Origin: Mansonella perstans
Taxonomy: Eukaryota > Nematoda > Chromadorea > Rhabditida > Onchocercidae
Direction of reading: 5' to 3'
DNA length: 64,000 nt
Assembly: GCA_037074765.1 (NCBI GenBank)
Contig: JBAMDO010000131.1
Coordinates: forward strand, 88,160-152,159
The number at the start of each line of letters is the position of its first letter. Position 1 is the stretch's first letter. This document shows, piece by piece, positions 22,561 to 33,700 of this stretch. The notes below the pieces were generated by a model, which did not search any database, was not told where the DNA came from, and worked only from the letters and a program-made list of their open reading frames with translations. A program made the position numbers and the translations under genes.

Positions 22561-24925
22561 TCAAAAAAATTTCACACCGATGGGAGTATTTTGCACAGCT
22601 TGGACAGTATAATTAGCTCCGTGATTATTGTCCCAGTACGTTCTACCACTAACTACGTAACGTATGCAGAATTCACATGTTGCACCAATCTGAAATTATA
22701 ATTGAAATGCTTAATTAATTTTTGATATCATAGTATCCATTGGTGCCATTGTAGTTCGTTTTAAGCAAAAATGAAAAAAAAAAAGAAGCTTCATCTCTTA
22801 TTTTACAGTCACGAATATATTGATACTGATACGATACAAGATACTAATGATTGTAATAAAAAATACTGTAAGTAATCAAAGATCTAATGATTGTAATGAA
22901 AAATACTGTAAATAATCAAATTTTTAATAGGAATAAATCAAAAAATTTATAATACCGGAAAATCTGTTGGAAGAGAAATGATAAATGTGAATTTATCCAT
23001 AGTATTATCATTTCTTACTGAATTTCTGTATCGTCCTGCTGTTTCGGTAAATGTTCGCCAATTATCTGTAGTATATCGTACATACACCTGAAAAATGAAA
23101 TTCAAATATGTCATCAAACTGAAGATGTGAAGAATATTAAAATTAAAAAGTTCAGCTTCATATAAATTCGAAAGGTGAATATTTTAATTTCAAACCAAAT
23201 ATTCATTATGTTCCATATAATTATTCCAACCAAATTTGGAACAGGCAATTTTAACATAGAAATATTGCAAATGTTGTGTGATTGAATAAATAAGTCTCCT
23301 GAAGATTGTTTATAAACAACACTTGTTTATTGTGTCATTTAAGCTCATTCGCTTATTACGCTTGTTATTGTGTCATCTAAGCTCCTTCACATCGGTTGAT
23401 TTAAACCAACTAACATTTTGTAACATGTTTTCCGGATTTATTTCAGCTTTCAGTATTATTATAGTTCATCCTGCTTTAACACTGCTTGCTTACGGCAAAG
23501 TAATTAGATCGAAATTTTTAAATGATTACTTAAAAAATAGAACGAACGAAAACTTCGCAATTTTATAACTGGAAATAAAACATTTCTTAAAATTGTCCAA
23601 GCAACGGTTATGACATTTTCAAAATATTTGGTGTATTTTAATAATTAATTTGAATTCTTGTAATTTATTATTCAGCTTTCTTTTTCGTAGGATTTTATTA
23701 AAATTTTTTAATCGGCTGCTTAAATCATTTTGCTAATTTGAAATAAATAATTAAATCAGCTGATTAAATTATACAAGTTAAATGCTTGAAATATCAATTA
23801 ACCTGTTTTTCATATGCGATATTGAGGACATTTATGGTACCAATAATATTCGTATCGATAAACTGAATACATTGGAAGCAAACAAATTGAGTGTTTGTCA
23901 AACGACAAATTTCCGCATCAGTGCGTTGTTGAAATTTTATTAAGCTTAGCGTAACATTTCGTGGACGTTTGATATTTTTTGTGGATAATGTAGAAAATGC
24001 TGCACCAAATTTATCTAATCTGAAAGTGATAATAATTAGAAATTAACTGAAATTTATTAAGTGAAATCAAATGTTATTGATCAGAAGAAAATGAATGTAT
24101 AATTTTTAAAAAGAAAAAGTTTCAATACTTTTTTTGTGCTACATACTCAGTTGTGTAATCATCTGCATCATAATAATTTTGATGCACGAGATTCAAACCA
24201 AATGAATCCGCGAAATGTACCGTTTTGCGCATACCAAAATTTGGTGACAGAGATGTCCGCAATGCTGATCGAAGTGATTTTGAACGCACCCTTAAACAAA
24301 TGCAAACGCTAGCAAATTTTTTCGAAAATTTCCCAATAGTTTGCAAAAAAATTATCAAATTGGTAGTAATGGAATTAGTGACAAAAGTTCAATTTTTTGC
24401 TTTTAAAAACAAAAATGAGAAGAGAGAAATTAGCTCATTAATTGATAATAAATTTCAAATTAACTCATTACAATTTATTGGTTTTTGCGCTTCCAGATTG
24501 CATATTGTCACCAGATAAAAAACTCGAATCACCATTGCTTGTGCATCTGAATCGATTTATCGATGATGGTAACAATGGTTTATTGGATATCTGCAAATAT
24601 ATAACATTTTTGTATCTTTAATAAAATTAAAATATAAAATTAAATTTTGCAATTTTCAATCAGAAGGAAAAAAGTAAGAAAAAGAAAAATTGTCATGAAA
24701 TCATCATAAAATGGAATTGATGAAAAAAGCAAAAAAAAAAGTTGTGATAAAACTAACATCAGTTGTCCAGACTATTTTGTTAGCTTCAATAGCTGTTGAT
24801 GAACCAATCTGCAGATTCAATTCAGTGAAATTGTGCTGTTTAATTTTGCTATTGAATAATTGCACATTTGATTGCTGCGGATATTTTCCAAAGTCATCTG
24901 CCATCATGGATACATCCATTTTCAT
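22561..24925 (-). CDS. Protein phosphatase 1 glycogen-targeting subunit (PPP1R3 type, CBM21)
   Basis: Minus-strand exons 24758-24925 (start MKMDVSMMADDFG), 24472-24590 (or to 24512), 24147-24290, 23803-24019, 22956-23087 and 22561-22689 give about 302 residues. Exon 3 holds RSKSLRSALRTSL and then RKTVHFADSFGLNLVH, the RVxF-type PP1 docking site and the KxxSFADSLGLDL-like block of PPP1R3 proteins. The next exons form a CBM21 glycogen-binding domain: FVCFQCIQFIDTNIIGTINV, LNIAYEKQVYVRYTTDNWRT, and FCIRYVVSGRTYWDNNHGAN YTVQ. The WDNN motif contacts the glycan. It recruits PP1 to glycogen to control synthase and phosphorylase. Only the exon 2/3 junction is unsure (the donor at 24471 keeps phase, the better-looking one at 24511 does not). 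The stop is TGA at 22561-22563. Confidence 0.92.
22846..22925. repeat. 41-bp tandem duplication in an intron
   Basis: TAATGATTGTAATAAAAAAT followed by ACTGTAAGTAATCAAAGATC is immediately repeated with three or four changes. It is about 30 bases from the 5' splice site of the last PPP1R3-type intron. Confidence 0.8.
23318..23395. repeat. About 37-bp tandem duplication in an intron
   Basis: TTGTTTATTGTGTCATTTAA then GCTCATTCGC is followed by a second copy, TTGTTATTGTGTCATCTAA then GCTCCTTCAC. It lies in the intron between the CBM21 exons at 23087 and 23803. Confidence 0.75.
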
Positions 24926-27900
24926 TTGTTTAACCTTTCAATAACGATCTTCAGGATTATTTATTTGATACTTTTTAATTATCAAATCACGATTAAAAGT
25001 GATGACAAACACATGAAGTTTTAATTAATTAACATCCTGTTCCTAAAAAAGAGTAGAAACATTGTGTAAATTTTTTTTTTTTTTAATTATATTGTTAAAA
25101 GTAATTGTCATAAAGCATTCAAATTAATTAATCGTAAGAATTACAAAAAAAAAAAGAAAAAACAATCAATAATTCAGTAAAGCATTAAATAAACGGTCGA
25201 TAAAATGTACATTACTTTTTCGAAATTTAATAAAAGTTTCAACAATGAAAATGCTTTAAAAAAATTGTTGATATTGTTTCAAGAGTCAAAAAATTCACTC
25301 TGTCATCACTGTTTCGCTTTCAAAAGCACGATCATTTCAATATGCTCTTCCTTTTTCTTTTCTTACATTTTTTTTCTATTTTAAAAAAACCACAAAGAAA
25401 TTATTTAGTAATGGGAAAAGTTTCAAATAATTACAATAAAATAAAAAGATTTTCACATTAATTGATTTAACGGAAATAAATGGTGCTCTCACGAATTATA
25501 ATTTTAATTTCTGATATTAATTAGATTTTGTTGTTCTAAATACATATTAAACATATAAATAAGAAATTAATTGTTCCAATTAATTCAACAATACTAAGCA
25601 TTAATAATAATTATTAGATAACAATTAAAAAGAAAAAAAAAAAAAAAAAAACGGAAATGACAGCACCTACTGTGATAATGTTAGCTTAATTAAATTGATA
25701 AGTTTCGCAGCAATGAAAGTATTTAATCTTAATTTTATCCCATCAGAAGCTATAATTTTTTTGTTGCTTTTGCTATCACTTTCTTGCTCGACCCGGATTT
25801 GTCTTTTTAATTTTCAAAACAATTTATTTTCGAAAAAATTTAAAAAATTTTTTTTCCTTAAATAATTATTGGAATCATTGTCTAGTTCAAAGTCCGACAT
25901 GAGACTTCAGACTGTTCATCCTTCAATACAGTAGTTGAATCTAGCGAAAAAAAAAATTTTTCACCACTTTTTTCTTTTTATTGCTTTTTTCAAGTGATTG
26001 CTTAACTTGTAAATTTCAGGTAATACAGTACAACAAAAATTCGAACGAATAAACTGCTGAATTGTGCAAGTTATTCGTTCATCATGATTAATTAAAGCAT
26101 GTTCATTAATTAATAATTGTGTCCAGAAATAATTTAATCTAGTCAATTCATTTCAAACATCAGAATATTGATTAAAATTTTGAAATTTAAAATATTTCAC
26201 TATTTACTGTGAAATTATTGCTATTTGTAAACAGAATGAACAAGTGAAGAAAGAAAGGAGAATGATGCTGAGCATTAGCCAAGAATGTTTATTTATAGTT
26301 ATGCCTAGTCAAATGTAGAACGAAGAAAATTAGCATAACAATAGAAGAGGAGTATTCAAGACTTTCCCAAAGTCATGAATTTCCCAGGGGATGACAAAAG
26401 CGCTTAATGCATTATCAGCATTTAAAATTGGAGAAATTACAGAGTTAAATTACAAAATGGTGTAAGCAACCGAGCATTTGTTTATGTTTATATATGTGTA
26501 TATATATTTGTATACATATATGTACATATGCATGCGTATTATCTAGGTGCGTACATATATGTTTTACTCAGTGAATTGTAAATTTGAAAAGCTTAACATA
26601 ATTTTATCTATTAAGAAACTAGTTGTTTGTCGCTTTTTTTTTTTGAATGATTTCATTTCTGCACTCAACTAAAATTTAAATTATAATATCTGAAATTAAA
26701 TTTTTGATGTTTTAAAAATGAAAAATAGCAAGAAAATAGGAATTAAATTTGTTCAGAAATGTTTAAGCAAAAATTATTGTTGTTAATTACAAGCTTAATA
26801 TTTTGCAAAAATTCTATGGAACAAATATGCAATGATTTTACAAATGTCATTTAAATATTGCATGATTTGAAGTACCAACAAAAGCATCGTTTATATATAT
26901 ATTAACGGCTATTTATTAACGACTAAATTTTTGAGCGAAGAAAAAGGAAGGAGAAATATTCAGGAAAAGTTTAATTACTTGATAAATACACAAACACTGC
27001 TCTTTCAAAAAGTGGGAAAAAGTGAGGACGAGGAATTGAATTTGGAATTGAATTCTAGCAATGAATTTATATATAAAAGGAATTGACAAATCTGAAATGC
27101 AATTGAGAATTTCCATTATGGCTAATTTGAAACATATATATAATCAATTTGAAATTATTTTATTTTTCCTCTGATGATTTTTTTTTTTTTGCAACATAAA
27201 TTAATGCTAATACAATTAGCTAAACAAATAATTTTTCATTACAAATACCTTTCCTAATATCCAAACATTTAATGAAAAATATTCTGATTGTATGAACAAT
27301 TTTGGTAATCATGGTCTTCAATGCAATAATTTAGGTATTAATAAAAAAAGAAAAGAAGAAAAAGAAAACTTGAGGTTATGATTGAATGATCGAATCTGAT
27401 TTTAAAAATTACTAATTTAATTGTTTCATTTATCGAATTTTTATCTTATACATTCACTAGCTCAGTTGCTTTCTGTTCGGCGTGAACATATGTGCTATCT
27501 CTATAATGAATTAAATTAAACGAATAGTGATATCATTAAGTAAACATAATAATTAGCATTGTGTAGTGATAATTTCTGTCACATTTCTGGAGTTTAGATC
27601 AATATTCCTGCTTATGACGATTAGTCAACAAGAAAAAAATTATGCATTTCCGGGTATATAAAATAAATACAAAAAGTATGAGAGGAAAAGAAAAAAACAA
27701 AGAAATCGGTGAAAATGCTAGTGCTATTGATTTGTTTGAAATTCAACATGTTCAACAGTTCAATGAAATTTAACAATTAACAAATTCAAATACAACGAGA
27801 TTCAACACAATACTTATCAGAAGATTGATATCAGAATTCATCATTCGAGCGGAAAATTGGTTTTATTGGACATAAGGCATACAAAATTTTTTTTTTAAAC

Positions 27901-28897
27901 TTATAATTTAATTTGATGAAATAAATGATCATTATAAAAATAAAAAATAAACTGGTAAACTTTCAATGAAATTAATTTTATCACTGATAAGAAAATTGAT
28001 AAAGTGAAAGTAATGGTGACAATGAACAACCATTACCTGTAAATTACTCATTTTTAAATCTATGATTTAATCCTTTTCACTCAGGTAACATCAACAAAAT
28101 GATGAAAAGAACGGGGATGCTTAAATAATACACCATCATCAAAAAACATCAAATGTAATGAATTGAAAGTGCAGCCAATTTAAATTGAACAAGTGAAAAA
28201 CAAAAGAAAAAGAAATATATGGGAACAAAGTGAAAAAAAGTAACAAAAAGAAAAAAGCATTGTAAAATATTCTCGAGAATTTGTTTTTCATTTCATTAAC
28301 TCCCGACAAATATTCGTCTCAAAATTTTTTTCGTATCTTCCGCTTAACCATCACTTAAGCATTTTTATTTATCAATTTTTGATTTTTTTCAATTTCAACT
28401 AAATTTCGTTCGTGCATTCATAAAAGTTATGTTTTTTAATTAACAAATTTTGCCTTTTTTTTAACTTCCCAAATAAATTTGAAACAAAAAAGTTATTTTT
28501 CAGTTCTTTTTTTCAATTTCCTATTTTCGTCACCTATCATTCTTTTTAAATCCTGAGAATGATCCTATACTTTACACCATGCTATGTTATAAAATATATA
28601 AGTATAGCAATATTTTTAACACTTAGAAAAGTAGATTAAATGATGGTAGAAATGTGGAAAAAATATGACATCAAATGTTAGCAGTGATATGTCAGTGACA
28701 TTTTTTTCATTGTTACCATTTTATAATAGCATTAGTCGTATCTGATGGTGCAGGAAAATCGGCTTCAAATTCATTTGGTATTCCATATAGAACCAAATAA
28801 ATGTCATTCTCTTTTAACATATTATAATATATTAATATTTATTAAACGTGTAAAAATATACAATTGACATCAAAATAATTCATAAAATTACAACTAC
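24926..28897. other. AT-rich intergenic stretch
   Basis: No exon with acceptable borders. Homopolymers occur at about 25071-25084 (T) and 25628-25650 (A-rich). 26490-26560 has interrupted TATA/CATATG repeats. Frames at 25961-26146 and 26916-27116 on the minus strand lack support. Confidence 0.4.
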
Positions 28898-28970
28898 ATG
28901 ATAAAAGTTGGTATGACTTTTTTATTAGTTATAATTAGCTGTAATTTAATAACCAGCCAAAATATTACAG
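28898..28970 (+). CDS. Possible signal-peptide first exon (orphan)
   Basis: ATG at 28898 opens 24 codons reading MIKVGMTFLLVIISCNLITS then QNIT, a good secretory signal peptide with a small-residue cleavage region. It ends exactly at a consensus donor (ACAG|GTAAGT). No matching downstream plus-strand exon is recognisable before the opposite-strand NACHT-WD40 gene begins at 30725. It may be a relic, a gene with a very divergent second exon, or chance. I keep it as a weak candidate only. Confidence 0.25.
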
Positions 28971-29047
28971 GTAAGTGAAAGCAACGATGTTTATTTAGAA
29001 ACAAACAAATGGACAACTAGTTGAATTTATACTTCATTTGTAAATTA

Positions 29048-29250
29048 AGATATGACATCACTCAAGTATCATTCAAAATGATGTGATTCTGTCATTATTA
29101 CTGCCTAATGATTAAAATAAAAAACAAAACACTGCAACAACTGTGATATCCTGGACACCTCACTTGCTTCAACTCTCTTTCCCTCTTCTTTCCGCGCTAA
29201 CTTTCATCAGTACGGACAACTACTAATTTTTTCTTTGTTAGCTTTAGCTT
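29048..29250 (+). repeat. Duplicated block, left copy
   Basis: Starts AGATATGACATCAC and includes CAAGTATC, ATGATGTGATT, TAATGATT, CAACAACTGTGATAT and CGGACAACTA. The same series recurs about 515 bases downstream (29563-29780). Confidence 0.7.
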
Positions 29251-29299
29251 TAAAATTTCATCTCTTTTATCATTTACTTTTTTTTTCTTTTTCAGTCAT

Positions 29300-29555
29300 A
29301 ATTTAAATGACAGTAGATGGCGCAATTTGTAATACTTTAAAAATATCAATGTACAATACATATTTTTTATTTTTCTTTACATACTCAAAAAATAATTTTA
29401 AAATCACTTAGCTTGTTATTGCTTTCTTTTTCTTGAACTTAAACGAATAATAGAATTTAAAAGAAAGAAAAAGAGTGACAAGTTTGTTTTTTCAGAAATA
29501 CCGAAACAAAAAAGATCACGGTAAATGTTTTTAAATTGGAATGTTGCGAGCTATG
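29300..29555 (+). repeat. Dispersed repeat, copy 2
   Basis: Matches 5755-6050 in the same orientation with the same ordered landmarks, TAGATGGCGCAATTTGTAAT through TGTTGCGAGCTATG. It sits between the two copies of the 29048/29563 duplicated block. Confidence 0.75.
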
Positions 29556-29562
29556 TAAATTT

Positions 29563-29780
29563 AGATATGGCATCATCACATCAAGTATCAAAAATCAAGA
29601 TGATGTGATTTTTGTTTACATCATCACTTAATGATTGTGAAAAAAAAAAATTCTAAACACAGCAACAACTGTGACATTCTAGACATTACACTTTTCTCAA
29701 TTTTTTTTTCCTCTTCTTCTCTGTGTTATAGATCATCAATAAAATTCGAACAACTATTTTTTAATTTTTTTAGTTCCTAC
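29563..29780 (+). repeat. Duplicated block, right copy
   Basis: Diverged second copy of 29048-29250: AGATATGGCATCATCAC, CAAGTATC, GATGATGTGATT, TTAATGATTGTG, CAACAACTGTGACAT, then GAACAACTA. Confidence 0.7.
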
Positions 29781-30724
29781 TCCTCCTATCATCCCATACT
29801 TCTTCATTTATTTTCTTCTACCAAAAACAGGTTTTTTAAATATAGTTAATTGATTTCTTAAATTTATCAGTTTCTTTTTTAATTTTTTGTTTCCTGCTAA
29901 TAAAACATATGCACATTACTTTTACATTGGCATATCAATTTCACGCAAACACACAGTTGCTCTTTTCTTCATCTTCCTTCCGTTTCGTCTTTTTGTTTAT
30001 TCAGTGTTCGGAAATGAATTTGTCTTTTCCGGTACTTCCTCATCAAATTCATCAAATCACATTTTAGCTATTATCGATTGCTTTTCTATTTAGTCAAATA
30101 TTTTGTCAAAAAGTTCTACGTTTGTACACATTACATTGATATTTCCAACATTTTATCAAATTTTTATCATTTCAAAATTTTAATTTAAACGTTTTAACTT
30201 CTTAAATCATTTATACAATCAAAAAAAAGAACAGAAAGAAATTTTATGAGCTCTTCTTTCTAAAATAAATTTTCACTTTCTTTTTTCCTAGCAGGAAATA
30301 ACAGCAAAAAAAAAATTAAATTAACAGTGATAATGTAAATGTATTCAGTCATTTACTTTCCCAGTGTGATCAATACTGTTTTCATGCACGCCTGTTTCAC
30401 CAGCTGATTGCTCTGAAAATTTAATAGAATTTGTACAACATAAAAGACATTTTCATTCTAGTTTTAATTTTTTTTATAAAAAACGAAAAACAGAAATTGT
30501 TTTTTATTTTTCTTTTTTCTTATTGTTTATTGAAACAAATATTAATGAATTCAAATGGAAAAATTTAATTGTTCAACTTGAATAATTTCTAATTTAATAC
30601 CATTCATTTAGCTATGTGCTTGTTTTTCAAAACTGTAATTTTTAAAACTAATTTAATATATTTTGAATAGTTTAAGAAATTTTTCTTTTAATTTATTAAT
30701 TAAAAAAAATATATACTTCCATTT
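29781..30724. other. 3' flank of the NACHT-WD40 gene
   Basis: AT-rich. A minus-strand AATAAA lies at 30692-30697, about 30 bases past the proposed stop of the NACHT-WD40 gene, and could be its polyadenylation signal. 30352-30414 on the minus strand has an acceptor and a short open frame (AGETGVHENSIDHTGK) that could be an alternative last exon. Confidence 0.35.
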
Positions 30725-33700
30725 CTATTGTATTGTACAGAAGCTTGATTTTGTTGGACAATGTATAGAAGAGATGAATTTATCACTAGTCGATTCTTGC
30801 AATGATCCGCTTGATGTAGTGGAATATGGTACAGCTGGTAAAGTTGAATTTGGTGCCAAAGTTTTGCTTGGTTTCAGAATTGAATGCAATGGTGCTGTTG
30901 ATTTTTCATGATCCATATGCACTGTTGATTTACGATAAGGATCGTTGTGATCAGTTCGTGATAATGCTTGATTTTTCTTTTCAGTTATTGTTGGCATATT
31001 TTTACCATCATAATTTATATTACCTTAGGTATAAAATTTACTAGTGAAAGAAAATACCTGACATTAATTGAATAATTTAATTAAAAATTAAAATGCTTCA
31101 TATTATTTAATTTTTTTCAATATTTATATATGACGCAAAAATTTTAAATTACTAACCAAATGTAATGCTTGGTTTTATTCCTTTTTGAGAATGGATTGTT
31201 TTATGCCGAATTGGTTCATCAAGTTCCTTGGCTGGAGCATTGTGAAGGCAAAGAATTGGTAATTCAGAGCAATCAGTAAGTTGTAGTAAAATACGATTAC
31301 ACTCAGCAGAAGCTACCTTGAAGGATTTATTGAAAATACTATGTAGTATTAACAGTTCAAAAATTTTTTTTTCTTTTACTCTATACATTTTAAGTTAAAT
31401 TTATTTTTGTTTACAAATGAGAGTAGTTTTTTGAATTTTAAATAATTTACTAATAATTTCGAATTTACAAAAGATACGTGTCAGAACTAATTTTATTTGT
31501 AATATTTTTTAAGTTACTTCATGCATACAAGTTTATTAGCAGTACTATGAGCATTGAAGCTTGAAAGCAGTGTTCCATCTTTTATACTGCATGCTTCAAT
31601 CCAACCAGTTGCATTAGCTAAAATATTCATTTCATCACTTAATTTAAGTATTTGAAATTACAGTAAAAAAAAAATACGCCATAAATATACGGTATATGTT
31701 CTATTATTGCAAATAATTATAATCATGATATTTATTACAAATGTAAATAGATCATATTGTTAAAAAAAAAAAAAAAAATCAGATTAAAAATCATTTATTT
31801 GGATTTGATTTAATTTTTTTTTCTAAAATTAATTTTGCAACCTGAAAGAATGACGGTTGCTTCAGCATTAATTGCTAATGCAGTTACAGGCGACTCCGTT
31901 TTCAATGAACGAAGAATATTCCCGGTTGATGCTGCCCAAATAATAACTTGTGAATCTTTCGCACCACTAATAATTATATTTTCATCAACCGGAATAACAC
32001 AACAACTAATTGTCTCCTCATGACCAACAAGTACCTATAAGTAAGCGCTAAAATTGTAAATGTGTGGAGAAAAAAAGTGACATAATAACAACTTCGCTGT
32101 GTGATATTTAGTCACTTATATTCTTTTTTTTTCTTTTCAGTTGATTTTAATTTTTTAGAAAAACTAAAAATTATTCTTTTTTTCTTAATTCGTTTTTACC
32201 AATGTCATAATTATGCAATTCTTGCAATTGTTTCAATTCATTTATCGTCTCCTATTCTTTGCATAATTCATTATCAACAGGGTACTTTGAAATTAATTGA
32301 TTAAATGATTGGTAGAAATAAGAATAATGCACATTTTATTTGCGTTATATCAATTTTGTTCAATTACGAGCAAAAATATTTTTTGCATAGTTATATCTTG
32401 CTTGTTTTCTTACTTTTCTTTCATAATTACGAAGAGATGATGACAGCTAATAGATAATTAATTAGTTGCTAAAGATAAACAATTATCATTACCTGCATAA
32501 GGAAGCCAGTACTGATTTGCCAAAGTTTTAAGGATAAATCAGCTGAACCGGTTACAAGTAAAGTACCTTGAGATGAGGTGCTAAAGCATGTTATTTCATC
32601 ATTATGACAAATTTCGGCTTTCGATAAAATACTTTCATCCACGATGGACCATATTCTCAACCTGATAAACAAGTTTTTTTTTTTTTTCAAAGTCTTAAAT
32701 TAAAAACAAATCTTTTCCTTCCTTTTTTTTTTCAAAATTAATTTTTATTCTTTAAACATCTTTGAAAAGTTCGCATTTTCTAGGTTCCGATTTTTTTTAT
32801 TTTATATTTTATCAAGCCATCATTTTTTTCGGATGAAGTTTTTTGTATTCCTGAAAAAGCATTAATATCGAATATGATGGAATTCATACTTGCTTAAATA
32901 AATTGTTAATTGAAACAATAATAAAACGAAAAAAGTTGAATTTATCAATTTTTTTTTTTTTTTTTAAGAAATTTCATTGTTTTTTTTACCCGTTTATTTT
33001 TAACAGCATGTGTAATAGAAATAAAATTTAAAAAAATTTTTTTTCCTTTAATCTCTTACATCACGCGTACCTAGTTATCCATTTATTTTTTGCTATGCCA
33101 TTCTCTGGCGATTTTGAAACTTCTGGTTGTGATTTTTGAAATTTCTGGTTAAATACCTGTTAATTTTTCGATATAAAATTTCAAGCATTAAATAATTTCT
33201 AGAAAATATCAAAGATTTCATTTGTTTGTGCATCTTTTCAATTCATACTTGCTGTACACAATCTTTTAACTGCCTGATGCATGATATTATCGTAATCTCG
33301 CTAAGCATAACAATAAACTGCTTATAATGGGAATCACTATTGGTTTATTAAGGAATGAATGGATTCGAGCAATGACCGTAGGGTACATTTAATTAACAGA
33401 TCGTGTGTTAATTAATAGAATGTTGAATGTTTGTGCGGGACTATGCGGTAAAAGTTTGTGTAGTTTTTAAATGTTTGTATGTAACTACGTGTCATATCGG
33501 CATATGGTGGTGATAACGCCAAGTGTTGGGCAGTACCTGGTTATCCATTTATTTTTTGGTATGCCATTCTTTTAAGAGATTGGCGATTTTGAAATTTCTG
33601 GCTGATACTGTGATCTTACGTGATTCGATAAGAATTCCTAAGAGTAAATTAACTTTAATTAATCGAGAAGAGAAAATCACTCTTTTTTAGTGTTTGGATA

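Noticed and set aside
30352..30414. Alternative last exon of the NACHT-WD40 gene
   Set aside because: Possible by phase from A|GTGATA near 30789, but the open frame to 30725 with AATAAA about 30 bases later is simpler.
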